From Strongylocentrotus droebachiensis (lineage: Eukaryota > Echinodermata > Echinoidea > Camarodonta > Strongylocentrotidae), in the NCBI GenBank assembly GCA_035222895.1, contig JAVYIG010002229.1:124001-188000 (forward strand): a stretch of 64,000 nucleotides of DNA, given 5' to 3'. The notes under the pieces are model-generated. The model was not told the DNA's origin and made no database searches. It saw only the letters and a list, made by a program, of their open reading frames with translations. How positions within the stretch are numbered: position 1 is the stretch's first letter; the number at the start of each line of letters is the position of its first letter. A program made the translations under genes and the position numbers. Shown here one piece after another: positions 11,513 to 23,700 of this stretch.

Positions 11513-11707
11513 GGCTAGAAACGGGCCTCACCAAAGAGTTTTCTCTTCTTCAGAATTGCTCCTCTGGTACCAACTACTATATTGCATTCTTTAAAACCAA
11601 TCTGAAATTATGATGTCTGATTTACTGATTAGATTTTGCAGCATGATTGTCCCTTTACTATTTTTAATTTCTGTAGGGATAAAATTAGTTGCTGATGCTG
11701 CCCCCTA

Positions 11708-11762
11708 ATTCTCTCTCTCTCTCTCTCTCTTTCTGTATAAATATATATATATATATATACAT
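11708..11762. repeat. Compound microsatellite (CT)n and (TA)n
   Basis: A run of CT dinucleotides at about 11710-11730 is followed by a TA run at about 11740-11758. Non-coding. Confidence 0.9.
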
Positions 11763-12414
11763 AACTCCCTCCCTTTCCCTCCCTCACCCTTTCTTCTCCT
11801 TCCACCTCTCTTGCCATGCTTTTACAACAAGAAATAAAACAATGAGAAAAAGTGGCTAAGATTTGATGCGTAACAGGACGCTTGTAATCAGTTTATAAAT
11901 ATGGCACATACATCATGGCCTTGACCAAAGAGAAATTGCACTATTACAAAGTGTTCAAACTAGGATTAATCATTCACTTTTCTTCATCAATTCATTTTTT
12001 TTGTATTCACTGGCAATTTTCAGTAGATCAGTATTAGTAGGAGAGTACAAGAACATGTGCATGGAAAGTAGAAATCAATTAAGTTTTCTACAGACAAGTG
12101 TGATTGCACTTTCAGAGATACCGTTGTGTTTTCTAGAAACAGAGACAATATTTATTGATGACTCCAACTTGTTATTTTTATATAAAGCTGACGTGGCCTT
12201 CAACAAATCTAAAGTCGTACAACATTTCATGTTCACATCATCACATGTGACATGTAGCCAAAATCTTCTCATGTGCAGTAATAATGAAGATATCACTACC
12301 GTTATGTAACATTTCTATTCAAATGATATCTCTCACCTTCTTTGCAATGACATCATGATTTTAAGTAATTTGCACAAATCATCAAGTCAACTCTTGAAAA
12401 ATTAAGAGCATTGT

Positions 12415-13020
12415 TGACATTTTTACATAAACAAATAACTATGAGTTTAATACAATGTTTGAAGTAAAACAGGTAAAATAAAATGTGGTTATTATTGATG
12501 AGATATACTAACAAAAATAAATAGCAATTTCACAAAATCTACAAAACCTGCTTTACATAGGAAACATTTAAAAATTAGCAATATATATAATTTTAACCCT
12601 TAATTCTAAACTTTTAGAGGTGATTTCATTGGCAACATATAATAGTAAACAACTAGAACTATCTCATTTTCAGTAAGAGAAAAATGTTCTTCAATTATTG
12701 AGAGCATTGCTTACATAAACAAATAACTATGCTGGGGTTTTTAAAACACTTATTTTAATACAAAATTTAAAGTAAAACATGTAAAATAAAATGTGGTTAT
12801 TATTGATGAAATACTAACAAATATAAATTGCAATTTCACATAAACTACTAATCCTGCTTTACCGAAGAAACATTTAAAAATTATAAAAATGTATAACTTT
12901 ACCTCTAAATTCTACAATTTTGTAGTGGTGATTTCATTTGAAACATACAAAACCAAACATTTTGATCTTATCTCACTTTTAGTTAGAGAGAAATTTTCTT
13001 TACTAATGCCCTTTGGGTTT
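12415..13020. repeat. Diverged tandem duplication, about 305-bp unit
   Basis: Segment 12424-12715 (acataaacaaataactatg, gtaaaataaaatgtggttat, gcaatttcaca, cctgctttac, gtgatttcatt) recurs in order from about 12714 to 13005. Divergence is moderate, so the duplication is not recent. Confidence 0.85.
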
Positions 13021-14702
13021 CGTGTTTAATTTGTTAAAACTGAAGTAAAGACGAATCAGTAAAAATCAGCTGATTCTCAGCGGAAATATATTTTCCAAGA
13101 TTACTTACTGAAGATTTGACTTTATTATTTCCTCCCTCAAATTATTACTATTATTGTTAATGTTTTCTTTATTATTATTGTTATAATTATTATTATCATT
13201 CATCATCATCATTTATTAAAGTTATCATTTCCCCTCTAATGATGGATTATGGACTTTCGTACCATGATGACACTCCCTCTTTTTCCTGTCTTGAGCATCG
13301 ATCCTCTTCATTTTAAAAGACTAGCTAACATTAATGCTTTCTTTCTTCATTATTATTATCATTATCATTAAATATTATCATTTATCAATATTTTCTTTAT
13401 TTGACCATTGAATTATTACAAATATAATATTATATAGAAAATATATATTACTAACCTTTTTCAATGGAATATGTAAAAACTTGGATCTACACTAAAAACT
13501 TAAAATGCACCAATAATACTGGGAAGTTTTTTACGTGAATATTGCAAAATTTTAATAATCAAATAACATGATGAAAGAGGCACACAACATTCTTCTGGTA
13601 GGATATATACAGCCATTTTCTTCTCATAAAACTGTTTCTCTCTTAAAACTCGTACCATTATTTAAGCTTTTGCTCTTGCAAAATTCAGTCACACAACATT
13701 ATTAGCACATCAATTTGCGACACATATACCTTTATGTATCAAGTAAATAGGTAAAAGGTAGATGCTTTGCTTAAATTGCAGCTTTATCATTCTCAACATA
13801 TATTTTTTTAAAACTTACACACCATCTAGTCCGCCTAAACGGTATAAAGGGATGTGATGCGCAAGTGGCTATTAAGTGGGTCACACTTTTTTCAAAAAAT
13901 CCCTCAATAGGGATTTGGTGTTGGAAAATCCCTAAAAATGGCCCCAATTTTAGATCTTGGCATGATAAAGATGGGTTGCTATATTCTTCAGAATAAAACC
14001 TCGCGCATATTCTCCCTAAAGTGCAAATCCAGATGTAAGAATAATTGAATTATTTGGGCTTTTGCATCCAAGTCCTAACAGTGGATACCCTTTCCTGCCA
14101 AATTGACCCCATTGAGTATGGATTTGGATGATGCAGTTATAAATATTGCTACACTGGTGATAACATACCTGTAATGTTGCCATTAATAAATATAACATCA
14201 CTGTACATGCTTGTATTTCAATTATAGTACATCACACCTGCATATTTCTCCTCATAATTATGCAAAATCAGCTCTATTAGAACATTTATTTTCATAAACT
14301 CACAATCAAAGGCAATAATGCCATATTTCATTATATATTAATAATTTACTATCATACAAAATGTATTCTTCGAAAGATATTAAACTAAAATACATGTACA
14401 ATTGTTTGCATATAGAATAAAGAAGTGCAATCAACACCATTTTGCATAATGATGTGAATGTCAAAGTACTCAAAGAACAAGCAGTAGAAACCCTTCTATT
14501 CACATACCAGTATAAATTCAATAAAGACATGTTAACAGACTGTACGTTTGGGTGAAAAGTAATATTTGTAGAAATTGTTTAAAAGTCAATAAAAATAGTT
14601 GATATTGACAGATCTATATCTAATTCAGAAGGAAATAAGTGTATATTTCCAACAGCACATATGTCCCGCCACACACATGCATTTCACCTATCTGTCTATA
14701 AC

Positions 14703-14889
14703 TACAGTGAAACCTGTTTATAAAGACCACCAAAGGGAGACGAAAAAGTGGTCTTTATAGGTAGGTGGTCTTTACGTACAGGTTCCTTTTGTACATGTAC
14801 ATGTTTCAACGAGAAACCATTTTCAACTGAAACAAATTGTAGACAGGTGGTCTTTCTATAAAGGTGGTCACTAAAGCTGGATTGATCGC
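14703..14889. mobile_element. TA-target MITE, family F copy 1
   Basis: It begins tacagtgaaacctgt, carries several ggtggtctttata-type words and ends aaagctggattgatcg, a decayed right TIR. The best-preserved copy (40477-40654) has perfect 14-bp TIRs including TA. Copy 3 is at 56242-56439. Confidence 0.75.
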
Positions 14890-14962
14890 ACCTGTTGAGA
14901 GCCAGAAGGGCATTAACTTATATACTTTAAGTTATTGCCCTCTTAGCTCTTAACAGACCATC
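14890..14962. mobile_element. Small hairpin MITE, family G copy 1
   Basis: Cacctgttgagagccagaag, then gggcattaac, then a complementary half (gttattgccctcttagctct). The same sequence is at 63154-63212. It directly abuts the preceding MITE. Confidence 0.7.
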
Positions 14963-15514
14963 CTGCTGCACAAGCAAGTTCAAATTTGGCATACATAATG
15001 AGCGAGGCACTGAATGCGATAGCCGAACAAGTACCAATGTTAGGCTTATTATGTTACCATGAGCTTGTCAAGCTCTCTCTCTCTTTTGAGTCTTGGAACA
15101 TGTCAGGCAATGCATTTGTTACTGTTTTCACATTAAATCCGTTCACACGACAACAATGTACAATTAATATAGATAAAATGGATAAAAGAAACAACTGAGA
15201 TGCTGAAACAACTGAGTGACTGTTTTCTATAAATTGAAATCCAGAGCCAAACCTGACTTGGCCGAAATCGCGTTCATGACAAGACCACAATGTTCCGTCT
15301 CTCTACAGTAATATTAATTTTCTTTACTATTGAAAAGTCTAAAAAGCACCCTGTATATTGATAATCATTACAAATTTATGATACATACTAGTAAAAATTC
15401 TTATACATTGTAGGCCTACAGTCAAATAGTGGCAAAACATGGCAAGGTTAGAAATCAAAGATGCAATGTCAATGTACCGGTAGTCAATCTTTTTTCTTCA
15501 TATTCATATCGTAG

Positions 15515-15715
15515 ATAATATTGTATTCTTATATAGCGCACGTATCGTCCTTGCAAGGTCCTCAAAGCGCTCCAACATTACCCGGCTATGCTAGGCTGCC
15601 GATTTTGACGCTCACAGCATTTAAGGAATTCCTTCCTACCGGTACCCATTTAACACCTGGGTGGAGAGTGGCAAGTGTAGATTAATGTCTTGCCAAAGGA
15701 CATTAGATTTGTTTC
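15515..15715. repeat. Dispersed repeat with the tatatagcgc / ctcaaagcgct motif
   Basis: It carries attcttatatagcgc, ccttgcaaggtcctcaaagc and a distal acacctgggtggagagtgg with tcttgccaaaggacatta. I recall this style of repeat from marine invertebrate genomes, but class and orientation are not settled here. Confidence 0.5.
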
Positions 15716-17008
15716 GTAAAGGAAATATTTCTTGGTATGTACCGGTAGCTTGTGCACTAGTGATATGCACTGTACTGGGAATAGTCACGATAAGACGGAT
15801 GATGAACTCAAGAAGTCTTGTTCATTATCCAATTGCGACTTTAAACTATGATGTAGTGCTATTAACTAATTAATGCACTCACAAACATGAATTTGTCAAA
15901 CATTTTGCTACAATGGTGGCAGCGGTGGGATTTCTATTAACCACCCACCTCCCTGATTTCGCTACAATATCTTAAATTAGCGGTTAATGGCTGTGACTCA
16001 TCACAACAAGAATGTACTTCACCATACATGTAGAATTGTAGATGAACGTAACAAAAAAAAACTTTGGGGGTTTTGTAAGGCTTCCCATTTGAGGGGAAAG
16101 CCCAAATCAGCAATAAACTGAAGAAAAGATTGGGGAATGGTTTGATAATACACCAATTCAAAGCTCATCATTTTATTTTACTTCTTTTGAAAATTTGTCA
16201 AACATCTGGTCTTTCTATTGTAATTGCTGCATGGCGGATCAGGACTTTGCTCAGAAAATGTGGGATTTAAACAAAAACTCATAATTAACTCAAATGACAC
16301 TTTCCAGAAGTTCTATTAATAATGGATTGTATAGGGTGCGACAGAATGATGGGCTTTGCCGATCTATCATCTGCAATTTATCAGGTCAAAGGTCAACAAC
16401 ACACATTTACAAGATCAGCATAAGCCACACATTTGGTTTGCATTAGACGGTCACTATTTTACATCATTGTAAAAACAGAGTCAATTTACAGGGCACTTGG
16501 TGCACCAGCTGATATTATACATTCAGCAACATTACAGTAACATTTACAGGACTATGATTGAGTCATAATGCCCAATTTAATCAAAATATTTTGATTATTT
16601 AAACACTACTAAAGTACAAAAACACTCAACTGGAAGTACATAAAAGTGCACTATAATTAATTCAGCAACATTAGAGAGATATCAACGTGAAGTTGTGAAC
16701 ATGAGTTGTACACAAATTTCATCGGAAAACAGCACTGGTACATGTTACTTTTACAATGGTAATAACTTACTGGGATGCAGGGCAGTCGGAACAATCCCAA
16801 CAATGTAACAAATTAAAGCTCAAATCATTCATACACCATGTCCCATTTTCACTGAATGGAAACACAGACTAAAATTGTTCATAAAACACAATTTGGTCAA
16901 CACACCTCATACAGACCTCCCTTGATCACCTATTTCCAAAGCTTGATTCATTTCACATATTACAGACGGAATGCACCAGATATTACACGATTAACACTTT
17001 ACACCGCA

Positions 17009-17341
17009 TTAGCACGATCGGTAACGCACCCACACAGGTCCTGCTGTCACCGAACGGTAGGCAAGATAATACGACCAGACGTACGACCACAGGAACTTGG
17101 GGGAGACAAAGACCGCCAGCCAGCCGTACGTGCTGTAGAGCGTGTACAGGCTGTAGCACTGAAATAGAGCACCCAGGATCATTCCCGGTATACTGACTAG
17201 AATCCATACTAGGTTGAGGGCGCTGTTCTGCCTCTTGGCCGTCCGATTTGAGCTAGAGACTGTCCCGTTTGATACGTGAGGGGGTGGGGGCGATAAGTGG
17301 ATGGCACAGAAGAGCACGAGGGGGATGTAGATCACTGAAAT
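17009..17341 (-). CDS. TMEM62: TMEM62 exon 14 (stop codon)
   Basis: This exon has 110 codons plus a stop at 17009-17011, encoding [17 protein letters not shown], a polar loop with two NxT sequons, two more hydrophobic spans ([15 protein letters not shown] and [15 protein letters not shown]) and a short Arg-rich end. Confidence 0.94.
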   Translation of the reverse strand: MSVIYIPLVLFCAIHLSPPPPHVSNGTVSSSNRTAKRQNSALNLVWILVSIPGMILGALFQCYSLYTLYSTYGWLAVFVSPKFLWSYVWSYYLAYRSVTAGPVWVRYRSC

Positions 17342-17753
17342 CTGTTGATAGAATAACGGAAGATATCAAACAGAGAGCTGCAGATTAGCATTCATGTCTT
17401 TCAATATACCTTTGCCTGAGGCTTGCCCGATAAAGCAACAAGTAATGGATTACATATATGGTCTGTGATTGATTATATTCAACAGTATTATGCAACGTTT
17501 GCCTTCAAAACTACAATCTCTTTTTTGAGGGGCTCTCTCATTTGTCATCCCATGAACTGCTGAATATTCTTGGTCCCATAGGCTCATTTAAGGAGTCACC
17601 CAGTTCCTGTATTTAATGGGTTAAGATAGTATATACAATTGTCTTGTAACATTGAATTTGTAATATTTGCATTATTGCTGGCCTTGTGTATTAAAAGCTA
17701 TTAAAACAAATCAAATTCGTACCGGTAGGGTGATGCTGGCTAGAAGACCCCCC

Positions 17754-17792
<39 letters not shown>

Positions 17793-20700
17793 AGCGGAGC
17801 TTGTGCAATGTTCACTATCATGCGCAGATTATTGAATCCAATGAACAGGGTAATAACAATTACAATGTAAATCACTTAGAAATGTAGTATTAAGCACTAT
17901 ATAAATTTAATATCAATTTATTATTATTACTATTTGCTTTCAAAAATTAAAAACGATTACTGGTATGTTTTACAAGATTATAGCCCAGGCTTGGGCTTTT
18001 TACCGTACTATTGCAGTTGCATTTGGTAACGGATGACTTTATGTACTCACATCAATTACTGTAACAACCATGCCAAAAGTCTCTGGAATCCAGGCACCTA
18101 GTACACAAATCCCATAGGCTGTCAACACTCCTATGTGACCGGTAAGAAAGTGACCTATACACCACGGACCTGTATTGACAAAAACAAAATATTGCATGTC
18201 AGTCCCTTTGATACAAGATGTCATGGATACTCAATGCACAAATACTCCAAAGCTATTAAAAGCTGGAAGATTCAAAGCCCTTTGGTAGTATATAGAGATG
18301 TTATCTTATAATTTGATATGTGCTATACAAGACCATTTATGATCATTATTGTTATCATTATTATTATTAATATATTTATTTTTATTATTATTATTATCAT
18401 TACTATTTTTATTATCATTAGTATTATAATTATAATCATTATTATCATTTCATCATTATCCATCATATTTTGCCAGCTCATTAAATAGACAAGAGCATAC
18501 ATGAACATTGCACATTATTTGAATACAAGTTTGTAATGACCTCTATAAGTATGGATTAATGATTTATATGGTAGGGTATCTTTTTGTTTCTCTTAAAGGT
18601 AGTTCTTATTAAAAGTAAGTTGTGTTGTATCTTGAGAAAGTACATAAACAGATACTTTGGTCGAAAATGATCAAGTCACAGAAAGTTCTAAGAAACAAAC
18701 ACAGTGATAAGTTGAGGCCAATCTCTGTCTTGAATTTTCCCTTACTCGGTCTAGGTCTCGACCCCAAGACCTAAAATGAAATTACACCTGTATCATAATC
18801 TTTTTTTTTCTTCTCCTGATCTTGGGTCTCGACTACATCACAGGTGTTGAGACATTGTTTGAACTGGTAACAACCCAGTCTGACAAGTACACAAAGCCAT
18901 GCGGTACATGTACAGTCCTATTCCAACATTTTAGAGTCCTGAAATACAACCTCAAAGCTTATTTCTTGTAGTTTGTAAAAGTAAAGTGTTACTTATACCT
19001 AAAATGTACACATGAGTATAATGCAGAAGAAGTTACTTACCTATAAAAGGGTAGAGCATCATTGCTATTATTGAATAGAAGAATAGATCCATGTGTGAGA
19101 GGCGTATTAGGCCCCTTGCGACAACGCTGCGGTAAAAACCTGCATCAAAGGGGAACAAAAGGTAGTTAATAGATAGTGCATGAGTGTAAAGGTGCTCCAT
19201 AAAAGATGTTTTCTATAAATAATACAATAACTTCTAAGTTTTTTACAACTGCTATTTTGACTTTTTAATTATCAAACTTCCACATTGCAAAATAAAAATG
19301 ATATACCATTTCCATTAACAAATATTGAGAAGAAATACAAAAAATTGCGATAAAATTATGTTACCTGCAGCTGTTTTTCTGACTTGTGTACGCAGCATAA
19401 CAAGAAGTAGTATTAGTGGGCATAACAGGATAAAATTCCACAGCATAAACTAAAATGATAGGAAAAATACAAACCAATGTTAGACAACATACAACAATAT
19501 AATTGCATAAAACAAGGAAATGTATCAAGGCATCAAAGACAAAAAATAAATTGATGAGAAATAACTTTCAAACATAATAAGATGAAAAATTTAAAGACAT
19601 TACAATCCATAATTTTAAGATTAAACTGACCGTTATGGTCACCTTTTCTCTTAAATTCCTTAGACATTTAAACAAATAATCTCCTATACCTGAAATAAAA
19701 TAGACAAGAAAATACCCAACCATGCACCTTCCAAATAATGCAGTATTAATCATGTGTCGTCAAAATAAAAAGTTTGGAGAAAAAATAAAATAGGCTGAAT
19801 AATAAATGGAACAATTAAAGTTAGAGACTTACTGCTTTTGTGATATCTATAAGAAGAACTACTGTTGGCACGAACCACTGTTCTGGTTTGCTGTCATCGA
19901 GCGAGAAGTGCTCCTTGTTTGCGTTGGATCTCCCATTAAAATCCTACAAAAGAGATATCATATCGCATTAAAAATTATTTTTATATTTAAATAAGTAATA
20001 CTAGTATTCATCATGAATTACTAGAATGAGCATATTAATATGTATATTCCTGTTAAGGAGAATACCCATCAAGTACAAATAGCAGGGAAAAAAGCATGAT
20101 AATTATGCTGAAAAGAAGGGAAAAATTTCTTGGCTTACATTTGACCTCACACTCAAATTCAATAGAATCATACAAAATTAAAATGAAATGATTATTTTAA
20201 TCACTAACTGAATAAAACACAAAAGCCTGATACAATGGACTAACAAAAAGTTGTACTTACAAACAGTTACATTCACAATCATCTACCATATAAATAAAAC
20301 TTTAATAATTCACCAATGGGAGCTTAACCACCTTATTTGAATGCAGGAGATGGGAGGAAAGTTTGAAAATAAGGAGAAAAAAGGGGGAAAGGGGGAGAAG
20401 GGGGGGGGGGAGGGGGGGGGGGGGGGGACATGGAAAGAAAAGTTAAAAGCATTAGGAAAAAAGTAGAAAGAGAGAGTATTAGTATTAAAGACAAAGAATC
20501 TACATGTTCACTTTAAGAAAATGTACCATTTATTTCTATTAAGTTTCTCTCGAATGGTTACAAATGCTCAAAGGAACATTCTGAGAAAATGGGATGGAAA
20601 GTTTGAAAATAAGGAGAAAAAAGGGGGAAAGGGGGAGAAGGGGGGGGGGGGGGGGGGGGACATGGAAAGAAAAGTTAAAAGCATTAGGAAAAAAGTAGAA

Positions 20701-23700
20701 AGAGAGAGTATTAGTATTAAAGACAAACATTACACATGTTCGCTTTAAGAAAATGTGATTCTACCTAGATGATTGTGTGAACAATTCATTTCTATTAAGT
20801 CTCTCTCAAATGATTAGGAAAGCTCAAAGAACATTCTGAGGAATTGTTGATACTTGCCTCAGCTATAACTGATATTTCATGAAGACCCTTTGAGTAAATT
20901 TCAGGTTTCCATGGTAAAACATAGAGAGGGCCTTCTACGTGTTTGGCAGCTCCAATGACATTTCTGTCTATACTGATTGTAACTGCTTTGATGGGGTCTG
21001 GTGAGAAGACTAGCACCCTGTTCAGAAAGTAGGTCCATACAAATATATATTATAGTGAAAGAAGCACCAAATATCAATTCTCTAGAGGTATCAGATTACT
21101 GAGATACTGATTTGTCCAACAACATTTTTGTTTTATAAACGTAATGGTTCCTGGAAGAAATTTCAATTATTTAAACATATTTGTGTCTTACACCCAGTAA
21201 ATAAGATTGATTGATCGATCTGTATTGAAAAAAAGATTCCAAGATTTTTTCTGACTTGTTTTTCAATACAGATCGATTGATCGATCTTATTTACTGGGTG
21301 GGTGTAAGCCACAAATATGTTTAAACATTTTTGTTAGATCTTTTGAGCCCTTAGGGCAGCTGGGCTAAAGCAGGGATAATACTACTACTTTGTAGGCGCC
21401 TTGAGCATCCTCGGTATGAATACATACACAATATAGATGTAGCTTCTGTTATTAATTATCATAACACTGTAATACTGATAATGTTTTGGAACTGGGAAGG
21501 AAGAAGCACAGATCAAAGAGGTTGTTTCCTGTTCCAATAATAGCCTGGTATATGTGTCAATACCTGTATAGAAGTACATAACAGGTTCAAATATAACTGG
21601 GATAAAGCCTTTTCTTTCTTCTTTTTCCAATTATCTGCACATTAGGCATGTGATCTCTAACATTTAGGCCTCGTTCAGATATAGCTTGGCAAATTTCTGT
21701 ATCTTATGACACAGAGCTCAGTGAAAACGTGATTGATCTTTGCTGCGAGCAATTGCTATTCATTTACAGGTTTGAAAAAACAGATTTTTGTTTTCTTCTT
21801 TTTGTGGCGACGGCTTACCCTAGTATATCTAAACAAGCCTTTGTGTATTTATTCAACTATATTCATTTCTGATACTCATGCATGGTACCGGAAAAAACAG
21901 AACTTTCACATGCATGAAATGTTCACGAAATTTGCGAGTGATTCTGATTTTTATGAAAGTCTCATGCCCTAAAAGTACAACTGACACAATGCTGAATTTT
22001 TGCAATTCAAGACAGGAGGTGACAAACTATGCCTCCAAGAAAAAAAAGCAATAACATTGTACAAGGAGTTACCTTATGTGGGTAGAATGCATCATTTTAT
22101 GAACTGGTTCGTGTTTTGGTGCCATGAATCGGGCTCTCTTTGGGTTGGTGATAACAATGGCTGGCCACTCATTCAACTTTACGTCCACAAACGACAGCAT
22201 GTCATGGTCAAATGCCATTATACGATACCTTTGGAGAAAAAAAGCGAACGATGAGCAATGTTAATGATAGACAACCAATGTATATTATCTCAGGAAACAA
22301 CATGTGAAATAACCCAATATATTACCCCTGCCCTTGAGCTCCAAATTCAAGTTCAAGTTTTATTGGTATACATTTTACAAAAAATATAGACATATAAAAT
22401 AACAAATTATACAATACAATTGTAGTATAAATGAGCACGTCTCAATGATTGTCAATTCATATATCAAAATAAAATTGCCAGTGTGTTTAAATATGCCCCT
22501 TTGAAGAATGGCTAAAGGTTTAATTGCTCAAATTCTATTTACCAGTGTCTTTTCACCAAAAGTGTGGTGACATAGAACTCATAAAACGTCTGTAATAGTA
22601 CAAAACTTCACATTTTGACTGCAACTGTCACTGATTCTTTTGTTGTTGTTGTTGTTGTTTATGATGTTGTTGTTGTAGTTATTGTATCACTGATAATGTT
22701 ACTGGATGCCTTTAAAGAATATTTTAAGAATAGGGTACTCACATTCTATTTATCTTCCAGTCTTCCACCTCTAGTTCCAATGACCCCGTTTTCTGTGTCG
22801 CTTCCATGTGTCTGGCCAACCCACCAAGACTGTGTAGATGACCACACAGGTACGCTATACCGCTCCTGGAACGAAAATCAATTCATTACAAATTTTATAT
22901 TAATGTATATAATACTACTACTAATAATAATTAAGTAATATTGACTGCCTTCTGGGCAAAATGACATATATCGTCCGAACCGAAGGTGAGGGTGATATAT
23001 GACAAGTCGTATTGCCCTGAATTAGGCAGTCAATATTACTATTATTAACCACATCAGACATCTAGAGCAAACAAGAACTCTTACTATCTTATACTCTTAA
23101 ATTATGTAAAACACTGTAGCCTACACTGCACAGGGTTTGTTAGTATGAAAGGTTGCAAAACATCGTCAAACCACCACTGTGCATCCAGTGCTTGACGAAA
23201 TTTTGATACACTACATACAGTGTGCCTCTTTGAGAACACTGTGCTGGTATTTCCCACAAAGGCGAGAGCTTACCTCAAGCTTTGTGTGAGTCGTCTTTGA
23301 GATGTGAGGATCGTAGAGGACGGGTAATGACCAAAGAAGACGGTGTGGTTGTTGGAACTCTGCTTCTCAACCTGTGACACGTAGGACTCCAGACGCCCCA
23401 CCTCTTCCTGAATGTGCATAATAGAGGAGAAAAATTCTCTCATCAGGGGGCTGATTCACAAAGATCCTAAGTTGAACGTAACAATTATGGAAAAGGCATA
23501 AAATGTTGATTTGAATCTTCAGATTTTTTATTTTCAGGGAGATTTCATGTTCTTGATGTGGAATTTATAAAAAGTCTAAAACACTTGAATTTTCACTTTT
23601 GATTATATTTCATTTTAAGGCTACAAATGGTTCTCCATAATTTATAAGTCCAACTTAGAGTTAAGTTTGACAAAGGATCTTTGTGAAACACCCCCAGGTC

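Larger units (their letters stand above)
10802..17008. other. Region between TRAPPC6 5' end and TMEM62 3' end
   Basis: Two genes on the same strand, so this holds the TRAPPC6 promoter side and the TMEM62 3'UTR. No further coding exon was recognised. A minus-strand AATAAA complement at about 16172-16177 is a candidate TMEM62 poly(A) signal. The rest is AT-rich, with (ATT)n patches at about 13140-13380 and the repeats listed. Confidence 0.6.

Noticed and set aside
12001-12309. 102-codon plus frame and 73-codon minus frame
   Set aside because: No motif, ordinary base composition, no splice context; likely chance.
16856-17167. 103-codon plus frame across the end of TMEM62
   Set aside because: Antisense to TMEM62 exon 14, which has clear homology on the minus strand.
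22615-22938. 107-codon plus frame opposite TMEM62 exon 7
   Set aside because: Starts in a (TTG)n patch and runs antisense to the exon carrying the GHLH motif.
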